A stretch of 64,000 bases of DNA from Halobacteriales archaeon QS_6_64_34 (lineage in GTDB: Archaea; Halobacteriota; Halobacteria; Halobacteriales; Haloarculaceae). The stretch is from contig PXRT01000006.1 of the NCBI GenBank assembly GCA_003020925.1, positions 17,258 to 81,257 of the forward strand, read 5' to 3'. The translations under genes and the position numbers were made by a program. A model generated the notes under the pieces. It made no database searches and was not told where the DNA came from. It saw nothing but the letters and a program-made list of their open reading frames with translations. Below are positions 47,924 to 57,215 of the stretch, piece by piece (the first letter of the stretch is position 1; each line of letters starts with the position of its first letter).

Positions 47924-49842
47924 ACGAAGCGGAACGTCTCGAGGTTCTTCGGGTTGAACGTCCGCATGTTGAACTTCTGGTACAGCGCCGAGGAGAGCTG
48001 GTTCGTGGAACTCTCGTCGCCGTGGACACAGAGCACCTTCTCGGGGCGGGGGTGCATCGTCTCGACGAACGTCTCTAAGCCCTGGCGGTCGGCGTGGCCC
48101 GAGAAGCCATCGACCGTCTCGATACCCAGCTTCAGGCTCACGCGCTCGGCGCGGGGACCGCTCTTGTCCGACATCGTAATCTCGTCCTGTCCGCGCTGAA
48201 TCTGCCGGCCAAGGGTCCCTTCGGCCTGGTAGCCGACGAAGACCATCGTGTTGTCCGGGTCGCCGCCGAGCAGGCGGAGCCAGGACATGACAGGGCCGCC
48301 GGTGACCATCCCCGAGGTGGTGAGGATGATGGCCGGCTCGTCGTCGACGACGTCCTGGCGCATCTCCTCGCCGCCGTCGACCTGCTGGAACTGCTCGGCC
48401 AGGAAGGGGTTGTCGTCCTGATAGAGGATGCGGTCCCGCAGGCGTTCGCGGAGGTACTCCGGATAGGCGGTGTGGATGGCCGTCGCCTCGCGAATCATCC
48501 CGTCCAGATACACCGGCATCGTCGGGATATCCCCCGAGGACATGGCCTCCTCTAAGACGAGCATCAGTTCCTGTGAGCGGCCGACGGCGAAGGCGGGAAT
48601 CAGAATCTTTCCCTCCTTCTCGTGGGCCTCGTTGATGACCTGTTTGAGCACGCGCTCGGAGTCCGCCTGGTCGGTCTGGTAGTCGTTCTTGCCGCCGTAG
48701 GTGGATTCGAGCACGAGCGTCTCGACTCTGGGGAAGTCGTTGACCGCGCCGTCGAGCAGGCGCGTATCCGTGTAGTGGATATCACCGGAGAAGGCGACGT
48801 TGTACCGGCCCTCACCGACGTGGAAGTGACACACCGCCGACCCGAGGATGTGGCCGGCGTTGTGCATCGTGAGCTTGATGTCGGGGGCGATGTCGGTGAC
48901 GTTGCCGAACTCCAGGGGAATCGTATGCTTGAGTGCGTCCCGGACCTGCTGGCTCTCGTAGGGCGGGGCACGGCCCTCCTTGGCGGCCACGTCCAGGTAG
49001 TCCAGTTGCAGCAGGCCCATCAGGTCCCGCGTCGGCGCCGTCGTGTAGATTGGGCCGTCGTAGCCGTACTTGAAGAGAATGGGAATAAGCGCGGAGTGGT
49101 CCAGATGAGCGTGCGTGAGAACGACGGCGTCGATGGAGTTCGGGCCCGCAGCGAGTGCTTCGGGGACTTGCAGATAGGGCACCTCCCCCGGCGCGCCCGG
49201 TTTGTCGCCACAGTCGATGAGAATACGGGACTCGGGCGTGGAGAGGATGAAGGCGGCACGGCCGACCTCGCGACAGCAGCCAAGCGTCGTCAGCCGGACC
49301 CAGTCGTCGTCGGCCGTCTGTGGCCGGTTTATCTGACGGCCGACCCGTTCGAGTATCTCCCGGCGCTCGTTGCGCTCCTGTTTCAGGAAGTTCCGGACGT
49401 TCGACACCGTGTTGGACTCCATGGGCGGCGTGCGGACCACTTCCGGCGTCCAGCCGACGCTTGCGGATATCTGGTCCAGCGTCTCGCCGTGGCGACCGAT
49501 GACACGGCCCGGCTTCTCGGCCTCGATGAACACCTCGCCGGTGTCCCTGTCGAAATCCAGGTTCTGGACCCCCGCGTCCGCCGGAATCGTGTCCTCGATA
49601 GTGGCCTCGGCCTCGGCCTGTGAGACGAGGGCGTCCTGGGTCGGGCGGACGTTGATGCGTTTCCGAAGCGTCTGTGCCAGGTTCCGAACGATACCGTCAC
49701 GCGTGGCCACCTCCTTGGCCTCGGGCGTGTAGATGACGAGTTCCGGCCCCTCGAAGGCGACGGATGCGATTGTGATATCGTCGGGCGTCTCCGCCTCTAC
49801 CTGTGCTTTTATCTTCTCTAAGGTCTCGTCTGCAGTACTCAT
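47920..49842 (-). CDS. Beta-CASP ribonuclease aCPSF1 (FttA), transcription termination factor
   Basis: 640 residues. N-terminal KH-like domains (residues about 1-150, including GRVIGRHGETLDQISASVGW) precede a metallo-beta-lactamase domain (LTTLGCCREVGRAAF, LTHAHLDHSALIPILFKYGY) interrupted by a beta-CASP insert (HNAGHILGSAVCHFHVGEG, ILTTSGMVTGGPVMSWLR, GFSGHADRQGLE). In archaea this enzyme cleaves nascent RNA at U-rich sites and drives termination. Full length. Confidence 0.96.
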   Translation of the reverse strand: MSTADETLEKIKAQVEAETPDDITIASVAFEGPELVIYTPEAKEVATRDGIVRNLAQTLRKRINVRPTQDALVSQAEAEATIEDTIPADAGVQNLDFDRDTGEVFIEAEKPGRVIGRHGETLDQISASVGWTPEVVRTPPMESNTVSNVRNFLKQERNERREILERVGRQINRPQTADDDWVRLTTLGCCREVGRAAFILSTPESRILIDCGDKPGAPGEVPYLQVPEALAAGPNSIDAVVLTHAHLDHSALIPILFKYGYDGPIYTTAPTRDLMGLLQLDYLDVAAKEGRAPPYESQQVRDALKHTIPLEFGNVTDIAPDIKLTMHNAGHILGSAVCHFHVGEGRYNVAFSGDIHYTDTRLLDGAVNDFPRVETLVLESTYGGKNDYQTDQADSERVLKQVINEAHEKEGKILIPAFAVGRSQELMLVLEEAMSSGDIPTMPVYLDGMIREATAIHTAYPEYLRERLRDRILYQDDNPFLAEQFQQVDGGEEMRQDVVDDEPAIILTTSGMVTGGPVMSWLRLLGGDPDNTMVFVGYQAEGTLGRQIQRGQDEITMSDKSGPRAERVSLKLGIETVDGFSGHADRQGLETFVETMHPRPEKVLCVHGDESSTNQLSSALYQKFNMRTFNPKNLETFRFV

Positions 49843-50003
49843 GAATGGGAAAGCGACGATTGGAGAGTCGGCCGTCCGAAAACGAACGGCTACCGAATGT
49901 CGTTACCTAGTCGAAAGACAACCACAGATAAGAAACTTTGCTTCCCGGGAGAGCCGACCATCGCTCGGTGCCACAGCCTGTAAGGCACGGCTACCGAGCC
50001 ACT

Positions 50004-50342
50004 TTATGCGTTCAGCGTTTCGGCCAGGTCGCCGCTGTCGTCGAGTTGTTCCAGAATGTCGCTGCCGCCGACGAACTCCCCGTCGACGAACGTCTGAGGG
50101 ATGGTTTCGCGGCCGCTGTACTCCGAGAGTTTCTCGCGGTAGGCCTCCGTGGCCGTCAGGACGTTCACCGTCGCTACGTCGTCACGGTGTTGCCCGATGA
50201 GACCGAGTGCCTTTCGCGAGTAGCCACACTGTGGCATCATCTCGGTGCCCTTCATGAACAGGGCGACATCGTTGTTCTCGATTGTCTCTTCGACTATTGT
50301 GCGGGCCTCCTCGGGGGAGAGTGTCTCGGGTTCGAAGCTCAT
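50004..50342 (-). CDS. Monothiol glutaredoxin-like protein (CGYS active site)
   Basis: 112 residues of the Grx4/GrxD type: NNDVALFMKGTEMMPQCGYS, then ETIPQTFVDGEFVGGSDILE. The active site is CGYS instead of the usual CGFS. CGFS glutaredoxins carry [2Fe-2S] clusters and act with BolA proteins. The bolA gene lies 38 bp upstream on the same strand. ATG at 50342. Confidence 0.92.
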   Translation of the reverse strand: MSFEPETLSPEEARTIVEETIENNDVALFMKGTEMMPQCGYSRKALGLIGQHRDDVATVNVLTATEAYREKLSEYSGRETIPQTFVDGEFVGGSDILEQLDDSGDLAETLNA

Positions 50343-50380
50343 GGCTGTCCGTAACCGCGGGATAGTGAAATGCGTACCGC

Positions 50381-50614
50381 TCACTCCGGCGGTCGGGTGG
50401 TCAGTTCGATGGCGTGAATGTCCCGTGTCAGGTGGTCGCCAAGCGCGTCGTGGACGAGCTGGTGCTGGTCGACGAGCGACTCGCCCTCGAACGCCGGCGC
50501 GACAACGTCGACCGCGTAGTGGCTGTCGTCGTCGGGGTCACGCGGTGTCGTCACCGTCGCCGTCGCGTCCGGAATCTCCCGCTCGATGATAGCCGCGACC
50601 TCGTCTGCGTTCAT
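50381..50614 (-). CDS. BolA family protein
   Basis: 77 residues: MNADEVAAIIEREIPDATAT, HYAVDVVAPAFEGESLVDQH (with the conserved F-x-G-x-S-L-V-x-Q/R-H core), and HDALGDHLTRDIHAIELTTR. A likely iron-sulphur partner of the adjacent glutaredoxin. Confidence 0.93.
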   Translation of the reverse strand: MNADEVAAIIEREIPDATATVTTPRDPDDDSHYAVDVVAPAFEGESLVDQHQLVHDALGDHLTRDIHAIELTTRPPE

Positions 50615-50681
50615 ACTCGCCCGAACGCCGCCGGTGAGGAAAACAGTTGGGCTCTCCTCCCGCACCCGAAGGGACAAACTG

Positions 50682-50978
50682 TCAGCAGCCGTCGGGCTCG
50701 ACGGCCGCTGTCCCGTCCCCGTACAGGAGCACCGAGAGACAGCGATACGTGAACTCCACTTTCGAGCTGTCGTCCATCGACAGGAGGAGCCGGTTGAGCG
50801 CATCGGGGTCGACTGTCTCTCCCAGGGGCTCGATGGCCGTCGGGTCGCGGTTCAACGCAACGCTGAGTAGTCGAACGACTGCGACGCTCGGCGGCGTCTC
50901 GTGCCAGTCGAACTCCTTGGAAATCGTCTGTTCGGTCCCATCCACTCTCCTGCCGACATCCGAACGACTATTCTCCAT
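50682..50978 (-). CDS. HalOD1 output-domain protein
   Basis: 98 residues. A HalOD1 domain covers most of the length: PPSVAVVRLLSVALNRDPTA, IEPLGETVDPDALNRLL and VEFTYRCLSVLLYGDGTA. Stand-alone HalOD1 proteins are common in haloarchaea, with unknown signalling roles. ATG at 50978; an AT-rich stretch with TTATATG near 51006-51012 is its likely TATA box, close to leaderless spacing. Intact relative of the two relics at 26.8 and 37.3 kb. Confidence 0.85.
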   Translation of the reverse strand: MENSRSDVGRRVDGTEQTISKEFDWHETPPSVAVVRLLSVALNRDPTAIEPLGETVDPDALNRLLLSMDDSSKVEFTYRCLSVLLYGDGTAAVEPDGC

Positions 50979-51083
50979 ATGAAATTTAGGTCTACCTTCA
51001 TCTACATATAATTCTATGATAGTAAAGTGATAAATCGTCAAGAAATAGAAGATAGCTGCGCTTAAAACGGGAGACGGCGTGCA

Positions 51084-51494
51084 TCAGCCGAGAAGCGACC
51101 GGTGGGTCGGCTTCATACAGCGGTCCTGGACGACGCGCCGACCCGCCGCCTCGGCGCGCGCGACCGCCTCGTCGTCGTGGATGCCGAGCTGGAGCCAGAT
51201 GACCGCGTCGTCGTCCCGAGCGAGTGCGTCGTCGACGATACCCGCGACCTCCTCACTCGGACGGAAGACGTCGACGATATCCACGTCGCCCGGGACGTCG
51301 GCCAGGCTGTCGTAGCACTCGCGACCGAAAATCTCGTCTGCGAAGGGGTTGACCGGAACGACGTCGTACCCCTGTTCGAGGAGGTATTTCGGTATCTTGT
51401 GGGCGTCCTTGCCGGCCGTGGTCGAGCAGCCAACGACCGCGACGCGGTCCTGTTCGAGTATTGCTCTGAGTTCGCCCTCGTCTGTGACAGGCAT
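51084..51494 (-). CDS. CoA-binding protein (YccU type)
   Basis: 136 residues with a Rossmann-like CoA-binding domain: RVAVVGCSTTAGKDAHKIPK, YDVVPVNPFADEIFG, DIVDVFRPSEEV, and VIWLQLGIHDDEAVARAEAA ending VVQDRCMKPTH. COG1832-like; precise role unknown. ATG at 51494. Confidence 0.92.
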   Translation of the reverse strand: MPVTDEGELRAILEQDRVAVVGCSTTAGKDAHKIPKYLLEQGYDVVPVNPFADEIFGRECYDSLADVPGDVDIVDVFRPSEEVAGIVDDALARDDDAVIWLQLGIHDDEAVARAEAAGRRVVQDRCMKPTHRSLLG

Positions 51495-51788
51495 ACTACA
51501 TGAACTCGTCGGCCGACCAAATTCATTTCGCCCGAGCGACCAGAGATTGTCGAACATGTTCGCCAATACAGATGACATTATATTTCGAAGCCAGAGCGGT
51601 CGACTTTCGTCTGGAAGTCATCAGAGACTGGTCGGCGCGTCCCGGTAAATCGCTACACGAACCACTATGAGGCGGGGCTTACGTTACTGTGTGCCCGTCC
51701 GGAGTGGCGGTAAGGGGAGCCTGGACACTCCCGTTGGGCTCCACCAAACGCAGTGTGTTTAACCGATTGTAGCGGCTAGCCGGTAGCG
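51495..51788 (+). promoter_or_regulatory. Intergenic region with lhr promoter
   Basis: About 290 bp with no supported gene. TTTAA at 51758-51762 is centred 29 nt before the ATG at 51789. Just upstream is an inverted pair GGAGCC/GGCTCC (about 51716-51741). Confidence 0.5.
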
Positions 51789-54626
51789 ATGAGTGACGGG
51801 GCAACACAGGGACGGGACGCCTTCACCGAGCTGGGTACGGACGTCAGAGCCGCGCTCTCCGAGCGGGGCTTTTCGACGCCGACCGAGCCACAGCGAAAGG
51901 CCATCCCACCGCTCGCTCGCGGCCGGGACGCCCTCGTGGTTGCGCCCACCGGAACCGGCAAGACGGAGACGGCGATGTTGCCGGTACTCGACGCACTGAC
52001 CGAGAGCAACGGCCGCTTCGGTATCGGTGCACTGTATATCACGCCGCTTCGGGCCCTGAACCGCGACATGCGCGAGCGCCTGGAGTGGTGGGGCGAGGCG
52101 CTCGGTCTCGACGTCGACGTCCGCCACGGCGACACCACTGACTACCAGCGGAGCAAACAGGCAAAGGACCCGCCGGACGTGCTCGTCACCACGCCCGAGA
52201 CGCTGCAGGCGATGCTCACCGGGTCCAAGCTGCGGGTTGCACTCGAAGACGTCGAACACGTCGTCGTCGACGAGGTCCACGAACTCGCCGCAGCGAAACG
52301 CGGGGCCCAGCTGACGGTCGGGCTCGAACGACTCCGGGAAGTAGCCGGCCAGTTCCAGCGCATCGGCCTCTCGGCGACCGTCGGGGACCCAGACGCCGTC
52401 GGTCAGTTCCTCACTGGCGGGCGGCCCTGCTCGATAATCGAGGTCGATGTCGGGAGCCGGCTCGACGTCTCCGTCGTTCGGCCCCAGGTCACCGACCGCG
52501 ACGAACGACTCTCCAGTGAACTCGTCACGGACGCTGCGACCGCGAGCCACGTCAGGTTTATCGACGACCTGATAACGGCACACGACTCTACCCTGGTCTT
52601 TGTCAACACACGGCAGACGGCGGAGGCGCTGGGCTCGCGGTTCAAGGAACTGGGCACCAATCTGGGAGTCCACCACGGCTCGCTCTCGAAAGAGGCCCGA
52701 ATCGAGGTCGAAGACGCGTTCAAGTCCGGGGACCTGGACGCGTTGCTGTGTACCTCCTCGATGGAACTGGGTATCGACGTGGGACGGGTCGACCACGTCG
52801 TCCAGTACGGCAGCCCGCGACAGGTCTCCAGACTCGTCCAGCGGGTCGGTCGCGCGGGCCACCGACGGGACCAGCGGTCCTCGGGCACGGTGGTCACGAC
52901 CCACGCCGACGACACGCTCGAGGCGCTGGCAATCGCCAGGCAGGCCGGGGCCGGCGAGGTCGAACCGGCGGGCATCCACGACGGGAGCCTCGATACCGTC
53001 GCCAACCAGATTGCCGGGCTGGTGATGGACACCGGGGAGATTCGGGCCATGCGAGCCTACGAAATCCTCACGCGGGCCGCCCCGTTCCGGGACCTGGAGG
53101 CGGACCGGTTCAAATCGGTCGTCCGAGAACTCGCCCGCAACAACGTCGTCTGGCTGGACGAGGAGCGCGACACTTTAGCAAAGCGACGGGGCACCTGGCA
53201 GTACTTCTACCGGAACCTCTCGATGATTCCCGACGAGGCGACCTACGAGGTCGAGGACGTAGCCTCGGGCCAGCAGGTCGGCACCCTCGACGAGCGGTTC
53301 GTGGTCAACTTCGCCACGCCCGGTGAGGTGTTCGTCCAGCGCGGGGAGATGTGGCGTATCACGACCATCGACGAGGAGGAGGAGGAGACCGTCACCGTCT
53401 CACCCATCGAGGACCCGGCCGGCGAGGTCCCCTCCTGGACCGGCTCGGAGATTCCGGTCCCGAAAGCCGTGGCCGGGGAGGTCGGCGAACTCCGGCGCGT
53501 GGCCGGCCGCCAACTGCAGGACGGCGCGCCACTTAATGGGGTCGCGAGCCACGTCGCCGCCCGTTACGACGCCGACGTGGAGACGGTCGCGGACGGCCTC
53601 TCACAGCTCGAGGGTCACGAGGGGCCGATTCCCGACGAAACCACGGTCGTCGTGGAGTTCCACGGCCACGAGGTCGTGGTCAACGCCTGCCGGGGCCACA
53701 AGGTAAACGAGACGCTCGGCCGGATGCTGTCGGCGCTGCTGGGCCAGCGGGCCGGCTCGTCGGTCGCGATGGAAGTCGACCCCTACCGCATCGAACTGGA
53801 GTTGCCGAGACAGGTTACCGCCGGTGACGTGGTCGAAGTCTTAGAGGAGACCGACCCCGACCACCTGGCCGCGCTGGTCGAGTTGAGCCTCAAGAACGCC
53901 GACGCGCTGAAGTTCAAGCTGGCCCAGGTCGCCACGAAGTTCGGCTCGCTGAAACGCTGGCGCGGTCGCGGCTCGACGGACTTCGGACGGGACCGCCTGC
54001 TCGCGGCCCTCGAGGACACGCCGATGTACGAGGAGGCCCTGCGGGCGGTCCGCCACGAGGACCTCGCCGTCGCGGCGACGGCGGACCTGCTCGCCGACCT
54101 ACAGTCCGGCCGAATCGACCTGGAGACGGTGAGCGAACACACCCCCATCGGGACCGGCGGTCGCTCCTCCGGCCGGGAGCTACTCTCGCCGGAGAACGCC
54201 GACGCCTCGGTCATCCAGACCGTCAGAGAGCGCATCCAGGACGACCGCGTCATCCTGCTGTGTCTGCACTGCAAGGAGTGGGACCGGCGCCAGCAGGTCG
54301 GCCGCGTGCGCGACCAGCCCGAGTGTCCCGAGTGTGGCTCGACCAGAGTGGCCGCGCTGAACCCCTGGACCGACGAGGTGGTCGCCGCCGTTCGGGCCGA
54401 CGAGAAAGACGACGAGCAGGAGAAGATGACCGAACGGGCCTACCGCTCGGGGTCGCTCGTCCAGACCCACGGCAAACAGGCCGTCGTCGCGCTGGCGGCC
54501 CGAGGGGTCGGCCCGCACAACGCCGCCCGAATCATCAACCGCCTGCGCGAGGACGAAGACGAATTCTACCGGGATATCCTCAGGCAGGAACGCGAGTACG
54601 CGCGCACCCAGTCGTTCTGGGATTGA
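51789..54626 (+). CDS. lhr: Lhr-type superfamily 2 ATP-dependent helicase
   Basis: Large helicase-related protein, 3'-5' DNA or RNA:DNA helicase implicated in repair. 945 residues: Q-motif TPTEPQRKAIPPLARGRDA, Walker A VVAPTGTGKTETA near residue 50, DEVH box VVVDEVHELAAAKRG, motif III LSATVGD, motif VI VQRVGRAGHRRDQ. A winged-helix and Lhr-core region follows. Near residue 825 is a zinc finger of two CxxC pairs (CLHCKEWDRR then CPECGST). Length fits the family. Confidence 0.93.
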   Translation: MSDGATQGRDAFTELGTDVRAALSERGFSTPTEPQRKAIPPLARGRDALVVAPTGTGKTETAMLPVLDALTESNGRFGIGALYITPLRALNRDMRERLEWWGEALGLDVDVRHGDTTDYQRSKQAKDPPDVLVTTPETLQAMLTGSKLRVALEDVEHVVVDEVHELAAAKRGAQLTVGLERLREVAGQFQRIGLSATVGDPDAVGQFLTGGRPCSIIEVDVGSRLDVSVVRPQVTDRDERLSSELVTDAATASHVRFIDDLITAHDSTLVFVNTRQTAEALGSRFKELGTNLGVHHGSLSKEARIEVEDAFKSGDLDALLCTSSMELGIDVGRVDHVVQYGSPRQVSRLVQRVGRAGHRRDQRSSGTVVTTHADDTLEALAIARQAGAGEVEPAGIHDGSLDTVANQIAGLVMDTGEIRAMRAYEILTRAAPFRDLEADRFKSVVRELARNNVVWLDEERDTLAKRRGTWQYFYRNLSMIPDEATYEVEDVASGQQVGTLDERFVVNFATPGEVFVQRGEMWRITTIDEEEEETVTVSPIEDPAGEVPSWTGSEIPVPKAVAGEVGELRRVAGRQLQDGAPLNGVASHVAARYDADVETVADGLSQLEGHEGPIPDETTVVVEFHGHEVVVNACRGHKVNETLGRMLSALLGQRAGSSVAMEVDPYRIELELPRQVTAGDVVEVLEETDPDHLAALVELSLKNADALKFKLAQVATKFGSLKRWRGRGSTDFGRDRLLAALEDTPMYEEALRAVRHEDLAVAATADLLADLQSGRIDLETVSEHTPIGTGGRSSGRELLSPENADASVIQTVRERIQDDRVILLCLHCKEWDRRQQVGRVRDQPECPECGSTRVAALNPWTDEVVAAVRADEKDDEQEKMTERAYRSGSLVQTHGKQAVVALAARGVGPHNAARIINRLREDEDEFYRDILRQEREYARTQSFWD

Positions 54627-54660
54627 GCGGCGCCTATGGCGCCCCACGGGTCTGCAGTGG

Positions 54661-55278
54661 TCAGCTATCGTCGGCTGACTCGGTATCGCCGTCGGCCTCG
54701 ATACCTGCCCGCTCGTGGAGCAGCCCCGGCTCCCCCCGAGCCTGGCGGGCCGCCCGGCCCGCGACGCGGCGGGCCAGCAAGAGCGCGAGTATCGCCGGGA
54801 GCGCCAGCGCGCCGACGATGAGGCCGCCGTCGCCGGAGACGACCGACGACCCGGCCGACACCGAGTCATAGCCCACGGCCAGGACAACCGCGCCGATACC
54901 GCCGACGACCAGATAGAGGCCCCGCGAGAGCACCGCGCTGGGGTTCGGGAGCCGCGAGAGCGCCGCCGCCGGCAGAAGCCAGCCGGCCAGTCCGAGCCCG
55001 ACCAGGACCACGAGGGGCAGGTCGCCGACGGCGATGACGGCCGCGTAGACGACAAGCGGTGAGACGGCGATGCCCATCGCCAGCCCCGTCAGTACGACCG
55101 CCCAGCGGGGCGTCGCGTCGCGGCCGGACTCGAAGGCGGCGGCCATCCGCTCGTCGAGCAGGTCGGCCACCTCGTCGGAGACCAGTGACTCGCCACAGTC
55201 CGGGCAGTTCGCGGCGGCTCGCTGGAGTTCGACGCCACAGGCCGGACAGGTCGGCGGGCCATCGCTCACCTCGTCCAT
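54661..55278 (-). CDS. Zinc-ribbon membrane protein
   Basis: 205 residues: N-terminal zinc ribbon (CPACGVELQRAAANCPDCGE, residues 11-30), then about four hydrophobic helices (WAVVLTGLAMGIAVSPLVVY, LVVLVGLGLAGWLLPAAALS, GLYLVVGGIGAVVLAVGY, LIVGALALPAILALLLA) and a charged tail. Function unknown. Convergent with lhr, divergent from the MutS-family gene. Confidence 0.8.
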   Translation of the reverse strand: MDEVSDGPPTCPACGVELQRAAANCPDCGESLVSDEVADLLDERMAAAFESGRDATPRWAVVLTGLAMGIAVSPLVVYAAVIAVGDLPLVVLVGLGLAGWLLPAAALSRLPNPSAVLSRGLYLVVGGIGAVVLAVGYDSVSAGSSVVSGDGGLIVGALALPAILALLLARRVAGRAARQARGEPGLLHERAGIEADGDTESADDS

Positions 55279-55363
55279 GGGCCTTCGTACAGTCGCCAGG
55301 GGGTTGAATACTCCGGCGGCGGCATCCGCCACGGCTAAACCGGGGCGGCCCGTCGGCTCGCGC

Positions 55364-57118
55364 ATGCGACTGGAGGAGTACTGGGGTATCGGCCCGAAGA
55401 CGTCAGAGCTGTTGACCGAGGCACTGGGCGTCGAGCGGGCCATCGAGGCCATCGAATCGGCGGACACGCGCACGCTCACGTCGGCGGGCCTCTCGCGGGG
55501 CCGAGCGACGCGCATCCTCCGCCGGGCGACCGGCGCCGAGTCGATGGACCTGCTCGCGACCCGGGACACCCGCGACGTGTACAAGGAGCTACTGGACCTC
55601 GCCGAAGAGTACGCGGTCACGGCCGACGCGGCCGACCGCGTCCGCGTGCTGACGCCGCTGCCGACCCGCGAGCGGATGGAATCGCGCCTGGACGACGTAC
55701 TCGCCGCCAGGGACACGTGGGGGCAACTCGACGACGGCGACCAGCGGGCGATACTGTCGGCCTTCTCGGACCACGACGCCGGTGGCCAGCGGGCGGCCGT
55801 CGAGACGGCGCTCGCCCTGCAGGCCACGGGTGTGGACTCGGGTGCCTTCGAGCGGGTAGCGGCACTCGACAGCGACGCACTCGAGGACGCCCGTGCCGCA
55901 CTCGCCGGGCTGGCCGGCGAGGACGACCGCGTCGGTGACGGTGCCGACGAGGAACTCGACGCGCTCCGAGAGCACCTGGGCCAGGTCGAGGACTTCGCGG
56001 CGAGCACGCCGGACGTGGTCGAGGCCATCACGGACGGCGCCCGACGGCCCGCCGAGTTCCAGGACGCGCTGGTCCGGCACGTCACCGGCCAGACGGGCAT
56101 CGAGGCCGCTCGCGTCCGGGAGTCGATGCCCGAGAGCGCGACCGACGCGCGGGACTTCGTCGACGGCGCGCTCCGTGAACTCCGGCGCTCGCTACGGCGT
56201 GCCGTCGAGGAGCGGGAGGAAGCCGTCGCTGCGGACCTGAGCGAGGCCCTCGAGGACGCCCGGTCGACCATCGACGATGCAGTGACGGCCGTCGGTGACC
56301 TCGCGCTCTCGGTGTCGCTGGCCCGCTTCGCGCTGGCCTATGACCTCCAGCGGCCGACCTTCGTCGACCGCGACGCCATCGCGGTCAAGCGCGCCCGCAA
56401 CCTCTCGCTGGCCGACACCGACGGCGTCCAGCCCGTGACCTACGCCGTCGGCGACCACACGCTGGACGTCGAGCGGGCCAACGCCCCGCCGACCGGCGAC
56501 CGCGTGGCGGTGTTGACGGGCGCGAACTCCGGCGGGAAGACCACCCTGCTTGAGACGCTGTGTCAGGTGCAACTGCTCGCCCAGATGGGCCTGCCCGTCC
56601 CCGCCGAAGGCGCCGAAGTCGGTATCGTCGACACCGTCGTCTTCCACCGCCGGCACGCGTCGTTCAACGCCGGCGTCCTGGAATCGACGCTGCGCTCTGT
56701 CGTCCCGCCGCTGTCTGGCGACGACCACACGTTGATGCTGGTCGACGAGTTCGAGGCCATCACGGAGCCGGGGTCGGCCGCGAACCTGCTCCACGGGCTC
56801 GTCACGCTGACCGTCGAGCGCGGGGCGTTGGGCGTGTTCGTCACCCACCTGGCCGCTGACCTGGAACCGCTGCCCGACGTGGCCCGAACGGACGGCATCT
56901 TCGCCGAGGGACTCGACCCCGACCTCGAACTGCGCGTCGACTACCAGCCCCGCTTTGGCACCGTCGGCAAGTCTACGCCGGAGTTCATCGTTTCCCGACT
57001 GGTCGCCAATGCCAGCGACCCCGTCGAACGCAGCGGCTTCGAGACGCTGGCCGGGGCCGTCGGGGAGGAGGCCGTCCAGCGGACCCTCTCCGATGCGATG
57101 TGGACCGACGGCGAGTGA
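55364..57118 (+). CDS. MutS-family ATPase with N-terminal HhH region
   Basis: 584 residues. The N-terminus has helix-hairpin-helix-like DNA-binding features (LEEYWGIGPKTSELLTEALG). Long helices form a lever/clamp region. The C-terminal ABC-type MutS ATPase has Walker A LTGANSGGKTTLLETLCQVQ, DTVVFHRRHASFNAGVLEST and Walker B HTLMLVDEFEAITEPGSAAN. It lacks the mismatch-recognition domain, like MutS5/MutS2 relatives, so a role in recombination or repair other than classical mismatch recognition is likely. Confidence 0.88.
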   Translation: MRLEEYWGIGPKTSELLTEALGVERAIEAIESADTRTLTSAGLSRGRATRILRRATGAESMDLLATRDTRDVYKELLDLAEEYAVTADAADRVRVLTPLPTRERMESRLDDVLAARDTWGQLDDGDQRAILSAFSDHDAGGQRAAVETALALQATGVDSGAFERVAALDSDALEDARAALAGLAGEDDRVGDGADEELDALREHLGQVEDFAASTPDVVEAITDGARRPAEFQDALVRHVTGQTGIEAARVRESMPESATDARDFVDGALRELRRSLRRAVEEREEAVAADLSEALEDARSTIDDAVTAVGDLALSVSLARFALAYDLQRPTFVDRDAIAVKRARNLSLADTDGVQPVTYAVGDHTLDVERANAPPTGDRVAVLTGANSGGKTTLLETLCQVQLLAQMGLPVPAEGAEVGIVDTVVFHRRHASFNAGVLESTLRSVVPPLSGDDHTLMLVDEFEAITEPGSAANLLHGLVTLTVERGALGVFVTHLAADLEPLPDVARTDGIFAEGLDPDLELRVDYQPRFGTVGKSTPEFIVSRLVANASDPVERSGFETLAGAVGEEAVQRTLSDAMWTDGE

Positions 57119-57215
57119 GGCCAGTCGAGTGGGCAACGCGGAGTCCGCTCGACCCGCATCTCCGGACTCGGAATGCTCGTCACCGGCGTCCCGCGAGGAG
57201 CGGCGGCCTGCTCAG

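Noticed and set aside
51760..51785. ATTGTAGCGG...CCGGTAGC as another arm of the palindromic repeat
   Set aside because: Similarity is limited to about ten bases and the ATACGG start is missing; it is the lhr promoter region.
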